A stretch of 64,000 nt of DNA from Panicum virgatum (taxonomy: Eukaryota; Streptophyta; Magnoliopsida; Poales; Poaceae): contig NC_053144.1 of the NCBI RefSeq assembly GCF_016808335.1, forward strand, positions 59,138,603-59,202,602, written 5' to 3'. The notes beneath the pieces are model-generated. The model was not told the DNA's origin and searched no databases. It saw only the letters and a list, made by a program, of their open reading frames with translations. The position numbers and the translations under genes are program-made. Positions 36,016 through 46,294 of the stretch are shown here, one piece after another (position 1 is the stretch's first letter; each line of letters begins with the position of its first letter).

Positions 36016-36194
36016 CCCACTGCTGTCATGCCTAATAGTGTCGCCCACATGCTCTGGTACTGATGATACCTCTCCACCACCATGAAGACCGCTGCTGCTC
36101 TTCCTGGATTGGATGATGGTGGCATTCTGCCTGAATTTGCTCTGCTGGTTTGCTCTGCTCGTGAAACCAGTGAAGTTGTGTCCAACTAATAATT

Positions 36195-36567
36195 TGGGAC
36201 CAACTAAGGCAAGGGCAAATGGGTTATTTTAACACTTATGTTAGCTAAAACTGGATACAAGGGATAATTCTTAGCCCTCACATTTTAGCTCCAAATTATC
36301 CCTAACATGTGGATAATTTTGAAATTAAGTGGATTATCCCTCTCAAAATCCTTCGCCCCTCCAAAGGGTGATAATGGGACTAATTTTGCATGGTCTCCAC
36401 AAAAAAGATGAGTATACTAGCACACCTAGCCATGAGAATGCGAGAGAGAGGGTGAGCATTAGCCCATTGATCCAAACAACCTACCTTAAGCTAATCCTTA
36501 ACCTACCAATTTAAGGCTAAACATTAGCCCTCAAAATTAGCCTTGGGCTAATGTTCCAAACAGCCAC
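36195..36567. mobile_element. AT-rich MITE-like block
   Basis: Non-coding sequence dominated by TTAGCC/GGCTAA phrases that pair with each other. It ends GGGCTAATGTTCCAAACAGCC, a typical MITE-style end. A matching left terminus and target duplication are not clear. Confidence 0.35.
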
Positions 36568-36639
36568 TAGGATATGGTCAGCATTGGCATGAAAGAAATT
36601 AAACTTTAAGAACGATGGCATTTACAAGATATGAGTTTC

Positions 36640-37660
36640 TTAGGGCCATAAGAATCTGTTTAAACCATTAGAACTGTACAAACCAAAGGAGCTGAGTTTT
36701 TACATTGGTGTTATCCTGTTTTTAGCCTCTTCAATATCTATTATCTTATTATTTGGCCAACAAACGGAGCCACCACATTCGCTCTCAAGGCCTAAAAATT
36801 CTCACGTTAATCGGAGAAAAATAGAAAAATAAAAATTATCCACCACTGCCATTATGATAAAAACGGAGCCACCACGTTCGCTCTCAAGGCCTAGAAATTT
36901 CCACGTTAATCGGAGAAAAATGGAAAAATAAAAATTACCCACCACTGCCATTATGATAAAAATTAGACTAAAATACTCTTGTGCCTAATTAAAAATCACC
37001 TACCAATGCCATTATAAAAAATTAAATATAAAATATCATTTAGCTATGTATCAGGCCTAGAAATTCCCACGTTAATCGGAGAAAAATAGAAAAATAAAAA
37101 TTATCCACCACTGCCATTACGATAAAAATTATCCTAAAATACCCCTGTGCCTAATTAAAAATCACCCACCAATGCCATTATGAAAATTTAAATATAAAAT
37201 ATCATTTAGCTATGTATCAGTTACAAATATATACTATTAATAAAAACTAAAGCTAACAACAATAAATCAAAATAAAATGAAAATAAGAATAATTATCTGC
37301 ATAATATTATTAAAGTTCAACAAATCAAATTATTATTATAGGTAGATCATAGTTGAATTGTTTTAATCAACAATAAGACATAATTTACGATAAAGAACAG
37401 GATGATGTATGGTAAAAAAATAGTATAACCTTTAAGTAAGAATACAACGACATGCAGTTTTTTGAATTTTCAATACTAGCCGCGCAAATGCGTGGGCTAT
37501 ACGCCTAGTTTTGTACAAACCAAAAGGAGACTTCATCTGAGGAAAACAAATTTCGCCACTATTTTTTTGAAAAATGTTGAGACATTTTTCCAATTGTTGT
37601 TTTTACTACTGAGGCATCATTTTGAGCGATGGATTGATGTCTGAAATATCGCAGGTGGTA
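36640..37660. repeat. Local duplication, copy B (interrupted by the Helitron)
   Basis: Diverged copy of 35755-36015. The left part is 36640-36736 and the right part 37509-37660. The interruption coincides with the Helitron ends. Confidence 0.75.
36737..37508 (+). mobile_element. Non-autonomous Helitron, 772 bp
   Basis: Starts TCTATTATCTTATTA after A and ends with a hairpin (CCGCGCAAATGCGTGG region, 37480-37496) shortly before CTAG, followed by T. This is the TC..CTRR, A/T-insertion pattern of plant Helitrons. The interior holds three related blocks (about 36766, 36865 and 37050) sharing GTTAATCGGAGAAAAAT and CCACCACTGCCATTA. It has no Rep/helicase. Copy A of the local duplication shows the uninterrupted site. 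Confidence 0.88.
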
Positions 37661-37991
37661 TTAAGAGTGAAGAGGCCATGATCGGGAAGCTCCAGAACTT
37701 TTAGTCAAAGATAATAAAAAAAATACAGAACTCATCTTTGTTTCATAAGGTAACATACCCATGAAAAAGAATACGTTCAACACCATTCGCTGTTTCATAT
37801 TGATAAATTTAAAACGGCATAAATTTGCAGGAAAACAGATTACGATGCTAAAGGGCTAGATACATCTAGCCAAGCAAGCAAGTGCGCAGGCCACCCGACT
37901 AGTAGTTACAGAGTACGAAGGTATTGATAGAATAGAATTGCACAATCAGGCAAAAGTTTCAAAGCCGCCTTCTCGTCCTGCATTTTCTCCC
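37661..37991. other. Downstream flank of HSP70-4
   Basis: AT-rich non-coding DNA; nothing further seen. Confidence 0.3.
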
Positions 37992-38940
37992 CTACGTACC
38001 CTTGTAATATCTCTCGGACTCCTGTGTCATGGTTTCAATCTCCTCTTTTGTGAGACCCACGTTTTCATTTGTTATGGTGATCTTGTTCTTCAGTCCCGTT
38101 GTCATGTCCTTGGCTGACACGTTCAAGACTCCATTCACATCAATGTCAAACATGACGTTGATCTGGGGCACGCCCCTCGGCGCCGGGTTGATGCCGGCGA
38201 GCACGAACTTGCCGAGCAGGTTGTTCTCCTCGGCGCTCTCGCTCTCTCCCTCGTACACCTGGATGACGACGGCAGCCTCGTACTCCTAGAGAGAGCGGCG
38301 TGACGTCCAGCAGCAGCGCCGACGGTGATTCCGTCCGAGCCTGGTTGGCAGCATCGATGGCGGCTCCGTACGCGATGGCATGGTCAGGGTTGATGCTCTG
38401 GCAGAGCTCCTTCCCATCGAAGAAGTCCCGTAGCATGCTCTGCACCTTGGGAATGCGAGCGGAGCCGCCGGCAAGGATGATGTCGTGCAGAGGCGAAGCC
38501 AGCTAAAATCGGCAACGGTGTCTTACCTGCTGCGTACTGGGGTCTTTATCTTTGGCAAACAGTGCAAAACAGTATTTCTCTCTTGTTTTGCACAAATTCA
38601 TCGGGGTCCGCAGACCCCAATGGCAAAGGGCAGCTCCGCCACTGATGTCGTGGACGCTGCTCCTGTCTATTTGGCATCGCGAAGGCATTTCTTGAGAGCC
38701 TTCAAGCACTTGCGGAAGAGGTGCTTGTTGAGCTCCTCGAAGTCAGAGCGGGTGATGGTCTCAGAGAAGTCGATGCCACCATGGAGCCCGTCCACCTCAA
38801 TGGTGGTCTGCATCCAGGAGGACAGCATCCTCTTCGCCCTCTCGCAGGCATTCCTCAGCTTTTGCATCGCCTTCCGGTTAGTTCTTATGTCCATCTTCTT
38901 GTGTTTCCTTATGAATGTCCGAACAAAATTGAGGAACGAT
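37992..38940 (-). pseudogene. HSP70-4: truncated and broken HSP70
   Basis: Three minus-strand pieces of exon 2 survive. The first is [14 protein letters not shown] through [14 protein letters not shown] to FEELNKHLF (about 38935-38660). The second is a [15 protein letters not shown] to [12 protein letters not shown] part (about 38470-38287). The third is [18 protein letters not shown] to [17 protein letters not shown] (38258-37992). A 157-bp hAT MITE splits the ILAGGS signature. About 150 bp between linker and VYEGE are deleted near 38285. Everything upstream of TFIRKHKK, including exon 1 and half the nucleotide-binding domain, is missing at 38940. It ends at the same truncated lid position as its paralogues. 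Confidence 0.9.
38488..38644. mobile_element. Short hAT MITE inside HSP70-4
   Basis: A 157-bp element with left end CAGAGGCGAAGCCAGC and right end inverse GGCAGCTCCGCCACTG, flanked by the exact 8-bp duplication ATGTCGTG (38480-38487 and 38645-38652). Removing the element and one duplication rejoins the HSP70 signature region. It is related in its termini to the element at 30752. Confidence 0.88.
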
Positions 38941-40559
38941 CGAGTACTCTATCCTGCCTATGATGAGTGAATTGTCAACCGTGCGTGTGATCGTGTGCTT
39001 GGTCTTTGGATTGCAGGTACACGGGCGTCGAGTGCCGACGGGGAGCTGCCGTGGAGGTGCTGTGGCCGATGGACCGTGCGGTGGACGGCGGTGAAGGGCA
39101 GCCGGGACCGGAGCTCGGACCGGGCGGCAGCTGTGGCGTCCACTCCTGGATCGAGGCGCAAGCGGCGACGGAAGGCGGGTTTCTTGGTTTGCGCCACAAA
39201 ACCAAGGAGGCGGACGGCGGTTGAAGACGTCAAGTCGTGGAGGCACGAGCGTCGGTCTCGGGACTGGCGGAGGCGACGGGCATCGACGGCGTATAGGGCC
39301 TCGCTGCGGGCGAGGAGGTGACGGGCGTTGGGCGGCGTCTAGGGCCGTCAGAAGGCCGAGGCGGGAACGGCGTCTAGAGCCACGGCGTGGAGGCGGGAAT
39401 CTTCCCGCGCGTGAGGTTTTGGCGGTTTTCTCAAAACCGGCCACCTACCCGGGTTCCGCGGATCCTCCAAAACCGCGGACCAGATCTTCATCAAGATGGC
39501 AGCATCATGGAGAAGACTTCGCTTCGAAGAAAGAACCTCAGCCGTCAGATGGGATCATGTATAGGGGGATACTGCAGACCAACCGGTCTGACCGGTCCCT
39601 GGCACCGGTCTGACCGGTCTCCGCGGGTATAAATACCCCTTCACCTGTATTAGGTCGGGTGGCTTTTGTATCTCGTCCGTGAATTGCTCTTTCTCCCAGG
39701 CTGCCACCCCTGTGTGTCTCTCCCCCCGTTCTTCTCTTTAGAGTAGAATTAGTCCATGGATTTGTGAGACTTTGTGTTGGATTTGATTGGGAAAGGAGGC
39801 CCTATCCTCCTCGTGCCCTCTGGGCTTTTTGAATCAATCCAATCCCCTCATTTTGTGCCCTTGTGTGATGGATTTTGATTTCGTTTTTGGTGCACAAGAT
39901 TGCGAGGATTCTATGAGCTCTTTGTTGTGATTCCCGTGATTCTAGTTCTATCCCAAACCCTCTGGAATCACGAACTCTTTCGAATTTGGATTTCTTGAGG
40001 TCTTGAGAAAACCCCACCCCTTTTGATCTCATCCCGAAATTCTCTTGCTATGAAGATCTTTAGGGTGAAATCCCTTGTGGATATGTTCACGGGGTAGGTA
40101 CGAAGCTCTCCTCCAAGTTTCATCAGATTTGGACGTGATTTGCTCGAGATTCGTGGTTTGAAGACTTGTTCACGAGTTTTTCTGGGTGCCGACCGGTCAG
40201 ACCGGACAGCGAGACCGGTCAGAACGGTCTAGCCGTGTTCAGGCCCCGACCGGTCAGACCGGTCTGTTGCACCGGTCAGACCGGTCCAGGCAGACAGAGA
40301 TCTGCTGTTTTTCCGACTCGCTTCCTATTTGCTTCGTGGTTTCGCTCGCACGTTCGAGGCCTTTTGTGTTGGTTTAGCTTTTCCATAGCTACTCCAAACT
40401 TTAGTCAGAACGCTTGAGGGCTTGGGTGATTTTCGGGATATAGGCCGACGATTTGAATTTCGGAAGAAATTTTGATCGGCTCCCATTCACCCCCCCCCTC
40501 TAGTCGCCGGCTTCGGTCCCTAAAAAATGAGACACCATTGCTTTGTCGAAGTCCAACCC
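38941..40559 (+). repeat. LTR-like sequence with ACCGGT palindrome clusters
   Basis: Retrotransposon-like non-coding DNA that replaces the 5' half of HSP70-4. A GC-rich first part (38990-39480) is followed by a promoter-like GGTATAAATACCCC (39625-39638), an AT-richer transcribed-looking stretch, and an end rich in C (ATTCACCCCCCCCCTCTAGTC, about 40484-40503), as seen at the end of many grass LTRs. Left and right boundaries and a partner LTR are not identified, so it may be a solo or truncated LTR. Confidence 0.5.
39578..40292. repeat. Two clusters of ACCGGTCTGACCGGT-type palindromes
   Basis: Four ACCGGTCTGACCGGT-derived half-sites lie at about 39578-39620, flanking the TATA-like box. At least six more lie at about 40189-40290, written as ACCGGTCAGACCGGT and variants. 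The core ACCGGT is a perfect palindrome, and paired cores sit 9 bp apart. Function is unknown. Confidence 0.7.
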
Positions 40560-41785
40560 TGTAACATCCCGAAAACTCACTAATTTAAACCATGCGCTAA
40601 AACTGTTTTGCTTAGTCGTTGAGCTCGACTCTCCCTTAAACCGCGAACCCTGGATTTTTTCTCCCGAACGACCGACGCCCGAATTCATTTCGCGTCCCAT
40701 CTCTCCCCATCCAACGCGACGCGTCGCGACCGGCCGCCGCGAATCTCGCCCCTCTTTTTTTCCCTCTCTCCTTTTTCCCTCTCTCCCCTCCTGGCTGCGT
40801 GCCCCACCTCCCGTGGCCGCACTCCACGCGTGGCCGACCGCGGCTGCGGTCGCTGCTGGCGCGCACCGCCCCCCTCCTTTTTCCTTTCTCTCTTTCCCCT
40901 TTTCCCCATTTTCTTTTTCTTCATTTCTTTTTCCATTTTTCCATTTTCTTTCTCTTTTCTCCAATTATATTCTATTTTTTTCCTTTTCTTTTTTTCTCTT
41001 TCTCTTTTCCCTCCATCTCCTTCGTTTCTTCCCTCTCTCTCTGCTCCCAAGCACCGCCAGGCCCGGCTCCCTCCTTCCCCGCCGCGCCTGCCCCGAGCCG
41101 CCTCCCGCTCCCGGCCGCCCGTGCCACGCGCCCGGCCAACCTCCCCTGCCCTACTCCCGCACCCGAGCACGCTCCGCGGCCACCGTCCGCACGCCCACGC
41201 CCCCGTTCCCGCACGAGCGCGCACGCCGCGACGCGCGCACGAGCTTGCCACGCCGAGCCGTGCCACGCCCCGGCCCGGCCTCGCCCTCACTCGCCCACCA
41301 CGCCAACCTGCTCCCCGCGTGCCCGTGCGCGCACCTCCCCGGCCCGCTCCCCGCTCAGGCCACGCACGCCCCGAGCACACCCCCTGCCGCTCACCGTCTC
41401 GCCGCCCGCGCGCACGCGCCCGCACCGCCTTGCCCTCTGCGCACCACGACGCGGCCACCTAACCAGCGCCCCGCCATCACCGCCTCGCCGCACGTCGCGA
41501 CGCCCGCCGCTGGCACCTCGCCCCGGTCCCGCTCGCCCTGTGTCCACGTGCACCCGCCGCACTGCGCGTCGCCTAGCAACAGCGCCGCCGCAGAGCCGCC
41601 GCCTCGCCGCTCGCGCCAAGGCCAGCGTCCAGCCTCCCCCTCCACGTGCCATAGTGGGCGGCCTCGACGCCCTCGCCGCTGCATGCCGCTCCGCGACAAC
41701 CTAACGTGGCCGCCCGCCATTAATCCCACCCGCAAGGCTCGCCGGCCGCCATCACCGCCTCCTCCACTCCACCGCCTTCCCGCGG

Positions 41786-41795
41786 CTATAAAAGG
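41786..41795 (+). promoter_or_regulatory. LTR TATA box
   Basis: CTATAAAAGG in a very GC-rich context. About 150 bases downstream a consensus 5' splice site (GAG|GTGAGC) closes a candidate first exon (about 41818-41939). Confidence 0.65.
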
Positions 41796-42548
41796 GACCC
41801 TAGCCCCGCCTCCAAGCCCACCTCAACCTCGCCGACCCCTGCGCGCCTCCTCCTCACAGCTCACAGCGCCGCCGCCGCACGCCGCTAGTGCCGCCGCCTG
41901 CTCACGCTGACCCGCCTCCTCGCTGCGCCCCGAGCCGAGGTGAGCGGGGGGATCAATCCCCCACATCCCACTGCCCCTTTTCCCCCTACCCCGAGCCGCC
42001 GCCAAGCCCCCACGCCGCCGAATCGCCGGCGCCGAGCGCCGCCCCCCCCTCCCCTGTTCTGGTCGCGAGAAGGGGGAAGAAGAAGGGCAATTATGCCCAG
42101 AACCCCCTCCCCTTTCTTCTATTTCCTTAAGAACCCTTCCACCTCTTGATACTTTTGCAAATAGAACCCCTCCTTTAACATAATTCGAAGTAAACCCTTC
42201 TCTCATGTCAAAACATTTATAATCAAGCCCCTGACCCTTTTTAATTAACCCAAGAAGTTTCTAAAATGCGAACCAAGCCCTTGCCTTCCCAAATATAATT
42301 ACAAATAGGTCCCTAGATCATTATTTAACTCCAAAACCTTTATAAAACCTATCATTTCATGTAGCAAACGACCTCTGATCAACCCGAAACTTTACCACGT
42401 CTCTCATAACCAAGTCTTGGCCATTCCATTAGGAAACCACTCGAAAATATTACTCCATACTCCATATTTTATGTGTTCCCGATTCGAGCTCAACGATAAA
42501 ACTTTTATTTCTGCGTCTTGATTGTGTGCTTGTTTGTCTGCATCATAG

Positions 42549-42665
42549 ATCACGGTGTGAACGAAGGAGAGCCCGCTAATGAGCAGTACTGCGAGCAAGG
42601 GAATGAGGATCAGTTCCACGACCCCGAGCCCGAAGGACAGGACTTCCCCGAAGGCTACGAAGACG
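42549..42665 (+). other. Candidate LTR-internal exon (third Gypsy family)
   Basis: Acidic open segment (DHGVNEGEPANEQ..) bounded by acceptor-like CATCATAG and donor-like G|GCAAGT. It is 117 bp and open in one frame. It sits at the same place as 6432-6582 and 54036-54161 in other LTR families. It may be a spliced leader exon or a relic of a coding exon. Confidence 0.4.
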
Positions 42666-43610
42666 GCAAGTTCAATCCCATCCTTTTGATGCATGTTTCT
42701 GTCCTAGTTTTTATAAACACAACCCAATGGCCGTTTTATAAAATTGCATATGTTTTGATTGCATGAAAACACGGTTGGATAGCCACCCCTTGATTTGTGA
42801 TGACCATTCCTTGACCACCTTGATTAATGTCTGATCTTGCTTGGACGTTAATCGACATTAGAACGCTTAGGACTTTACTCATAATATTATTTATTTTATA
42901 AAGAAAATGTGTGCGTGTGGGATGGGATAAATGTGGTGTTTTTGTAAAGAAAGTTTAGACGGGATGGATGGCATTTCTACGGATTTGCCATTTGGTGTGC
43001 TCGTGCCAATGTGGCAGGGCAAAGAAGGGAGATATCCATCTTGTCGTGCCTAAGGACCGAGTTGGTGTGTCATCTCACCTGACTCCACCTTCGTGCAAAC
43101 CACTCGACCGTTGAATGGGCAACGGCGTAGCATAAATCCCACTAGTTGGTGTGATAGCCATCAGGAGGGCTGAGAGCAACGGGTGACCAAGGAGCAGGGA
43201 TATGCTCAGTGTGACTTATACCCCGGTTATACCTCAGAGTTAGGTCGATGACCCCTTGGTGAATCCCGTGATGGCTAGTCAGGCTTAGCTAAGGTGGGTA
43301 ATGGCTATGTTGGGATCTACACCGACACGACGGTGTTCGAGTTGTGGTATCCTACTTGTGGGTAAAGTTGCACACCTCTGCAGAGTTAAGAATCTATTCG
43401 AATAGTCCGTGCCCACGGTATTGGGCGAGTTATGGTGTGGTCACATAACTAGTGTTTAATTGGGATGGGCTGGTGTGAGTTGTTTTGGAATTGTGTCCGG
43501 CAGTTGTGCCGTGTGCTACGACGGACGGGGAGTCCGGTAGCAGTTTAAAACTTAAACTCCGTGTTACTCAAAACAAAAACTGGTTTCTGAAATGTTTTCT
43601 GCTAAATAAA

Positions 43611-45252
43611 TGTAACACCCCTGTGTTAATCGTCTCGCTAATCTTGAGTTAAACTCGCTAATCGTGGACTCAAATTCGTCGTTAACGCTAATCGCGTTCG
43701 CTTAGTAAACATCTACTTAGCTGTGTTCGATCTCGTTTTTGTCCTTGATCCGAGCCTCAAATCAACTTTCGCCCAAAATGAAAGTTGTAGATCTTCTTTT
43801 TCTCTATAACTTTTATTTTGGCCAAATTTCATGTTCCCATATGAAATTTGGAGTTTCAACTGTTCAAATTCGAGCCAAAATCATTAAACGAAGAAACAGT
43901 GCATCTCCAGTGATAGAAATGCTTTGCTAAATAGGATTTCGGTAAAAGCCGAGTGATTGCTGTCACTCGCGAGTTTAGGATCTTGATCCCTTAGCTTTGG
44001 CTTGAAATGAATTGTTGAGTAAAGAAAAATGGAGACCGGGCGGAAATGAGTTGGTTTTGGTATGGAATGGATGGAAAGTTAGCTCCGCCTGTGTCGATTG
44101 AGGACCGTTCCGTTGTTGGCAGTGCTGATCGAGGATTGAACAGTACTAACCACATACCGGAAGTAGGAGGTAGTCGAAACCGGTAAGCTGTGTACCACCT
44201 TACAGCGGTGATTTGAATTCCGCCATGCTACGCTGGGCGTGGGAGTTGGCGGGTGTTGGATAGGATGCCGCCTCCGGGTTCTCCGGGAGTTCACTGCGAG
44301 GGGCCCATCACCTGGGTTTTAGCAGGCGTAGTTCAGATGCCGTGGTAATGTGGAAACAGTTGACGCGAGTGGCCCGACGGGGCTTGCATGTGTCGTGTGA
44401 GTTAGGTCCACCTTGCAAGGTTAAATCGGATCGATTCGCCGTGACTCGCGGTTATGAGAGCCTTGATCTCTTTGTCACATCGTAGTAAGAAGTGAAATAA
44501 GTCTTGAAAGGTAGCGATGGAATGTATATCTGTTGTTCTAAAAGATAATCAGTTCCACCATGTGTGTTTTAGATGAATAGGCGAACTTAGTAATACTTGG
44601 TATACTAAACGGAGCTAAAATACTGAAAGTAAGGATTCACTTTTAGCAGCCTTTCAGCAAAAGAACTCCAGAGCCAAAAAGCCTTGCATGTCTAGGTAAT
44701 GGGCTAAGTATACCCAAGGTCGGGTAAGCCTTGCTGAGTATTAGTATACTCAGGGTTGTTGTTGTAACCCTTCTGAGCAGGTTGTGTCCCGGCGAGCTTC
44801 GAGGAGATCTGTGCGTCCTGGATTGGACAGTCGCTTCCTCCAGGTTGGACCGTCGAGTGGGCCCCGTCTTCCCCGTGAAGATTGGGCAGGTTGGCGTCAC
44901 ATCGGTGGGCAGGATGTGGAGCTCACCTTTTATCGTCGTCGTAGCTATCGTAGTGTATTTCGAACTCAGTTTTAAACTTCCGCTGTGCGTTTGAACTCTG
45001 TTGTTTGTATTTAAGACTTTTATGTAAAACTGGTGTTGTAAATTAATTTGAAGATTTCTGTATGCGGGTAACACCTGTGCTCGTCTTCGTACGGGTCTAA
45101 GTGCAATTGTGATCCTGGAGTACAGTAGTTTAATCGGGATTTTACCCGACAGCCTGTCAGGTTACACCGTTTTAAGTGCATAGTAACTGGATTAAGTATT
45201 AAGATGATGGTTAGTGCATTTAAGCCGGTCTAATTTGGACGGTGCTGCTACA
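43611..45252 (+). repeat. First LTR, with 1.74-kb internal deletion
   Basis: A 1642-bp LTR, TGTAACACCCC to GCTGCTACA. Relative to the middle LTR it lacks 1738 bp (equivalent of about 52564-54301). The junction is at 43912 with one base of shared sequence. The deletion removed the CpG-rich part, the AT-rich intron-like part and the short acidic segment. The remaining parts match the middle LTR almost perfectly. Confidence 0.92.
43781..43851 (+). other. Double hairpin at the LTR start
   Basis: The first hairpin pairs AAAGTTGTAG with CTATAACTTT (one G-T pair). The second is a perfect 11-bp stem CCAAATTTCAT / ATGAAATTTGG with an 8-base loop (43822-43851). It repeats in the other two LTRs at about 52432-52502 and 62828-62900. 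Confidence 0.65.
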
Positions 45253-45254
45253 GC

Positions 45255-45266
45255 TGGCATCAGAGC
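45255..45266 (+). other. Primer-binding site, first copy
   Basis: TGGCATCAGAGC, initiator-tRNA-Met type, two bases after the LTR. Identical to that of the derivative at 8026. Confidence 0.8.
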
Positions 45267-45473
45267 TCTAAATTGCACTGGGGTGATTACCTTGCAACGA
45301 TTTAAGGTTTTCGAAAAGTTGACGCTAGATGCGCTAAGGAATAGAATAGATAGTTCGTATGCCCTAATTATGTTGTATAAGTTAGGTGGCAACTAAGTAT
45401 CTATTTTATTCCAGCACTTCCAGCTTTTACTTTTTGTTAAACCTTATTTCGGTAACGACGCACCTACGCTGAG

Positions 45474-45969
45474 GTAAGCAAGGTAAGCATTCTGGTAGTC
45501 CTTAGAATAGCCCACGTGTTTCATACGTGCGCGGGTCCCGTATGTTGAGCATACGAGGAGGTGATAAGGCTCAATTCAAATGAGCCTGTCGCTATCTGCC
45601 GCCTGATATGGAGTGCGGATTTCATGTCGTGTGATTGTGATCACGGCCATTTCGTAAGGCAATGTTACGAGATGTAAACCTGTCATGCGGTTGGCCATGA
45701 CCGTGACCCTTGGGACACGTCTACCCTTGGATGTCCCGTAAGGCGAGTGTACGGGAAGTGAATACGTTGTTATGACGTATGCATCGCTGCCCATTCAGCG
45801 TCGAACGTCTGGGTGCCATCTCTATAGTGGATGGTAATGTATGTGTGAATATGTGGGAAACTGCATATGCGTTACCCGTGTGGTGTAGGACACATGGGGG
45901 CCGTTCGTGTGTGCTGGCACGAAGGGTCCAGAAGTGGATATTATATCTGTCTCTGTGCTTTTCTGCAGG
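45474..45969 (+). promoter_or_regulatory. Structured leader with tandem donors and a hairpin string, first copy
   Basis: Two consensus donors nine bases apart open the segment (GAG|GTAAGC at 45474, AAG|GTAAGC at 45483), and GTGCTTTTCTGCAG|G closes it at 45969. Between them are perfect stems: CGTATG/CATACG (45539-45555), AGGCTCA/TGAGCCT (45567-45587), TCGTAA/TTACGA (45652-45670), GTCATG/CATGAC (45682-45701), GGGACA/TGTCCC (45712-45737), CCCGTA/TACGGG (45735-45755), ATACGT/ACGTAT (45762-45780) and TTCGTG/CACGAA (45904-45923). The layout suggests a 5' leader intron. Packaging or translation roles are possible. Confidence 0.55.
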
Positions 45970-46294
45970 AAACTAACCACGTAAGCGCGTTATAAAATCC
46001 TTGATCGTAGGAACGACTAGTCTATATATAGGGAGAGTACGTAAATGTGTCACCAATTGCCCTCGTATACCATATTTGGTACTTGTTTGGGTGAGAAACG
46101 CTAGAACGTGGCATGCATCTTGCATTCCTGAGTTGTTGTTTATTTTTGTTACCTTCGGTTGCGCTTCACAAAAATTTATTTGGATCACCATGTTTTTACT
46201 ATGTGTTCTTAAAAATTTATTTGTGTTGTGTTGCCAGTTTAAACCTGTTTCTTTTGAAAACTGTCACTTACGTCAGCGCTATGTGTTCTTACAG

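Larger units (their letters stand above)
40560..43610 (+). repeat. Partial LTR of a third Gypsy family, interrupted at 43610
   Basis: Starts TGTAACATCCCGAAAACTC after AACCC. Zones as in the other Gypsy LTRs: a very CpG-rich part to about 42080; TATA box CTATAAAAGG at 41786-41795; donor-like GAG|GTGAGC at 41939/41940; an AT-rich stretch; acceptor-like GCATCATAG ending at 42548; and a short acidic open segment. It stops at 43610, where the next element begins, so the host LTR continues beyond this window or is truncated. The 455-codon plus-strand frame across the CpG-rich part is a composition artefact. Confidence 0.75.

Noticed and set aside
36766..37170. Repeated blocks of about 100-180 bp read as a tandem satellite or CRISPR-like array
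   Set aside because: Only three diverged units inside a Helitron; no regular spacers and a plant genome.
40543..41910. A 455-codon plus-strand frame
   Set aside because: Extreme Pro/Ala/Arg composition in a CpG-rich LTR segment. All frames on both strands are open, and a TATA box lies inside it.
44643..45074. 143-codon minus-strand frame in the LTR (and twin at 55032)
   Set aside because: No domain, and identical in both copies only because the LTRs are near identical; probably a chance frame.
46001..46294. Earlier ATG for ORF1 (98 residues upstream)
   Set aside because: The extra part is pyrimidine-rich, ends in a splice-acceptor-like CAG, and resembles intron rather than protein.
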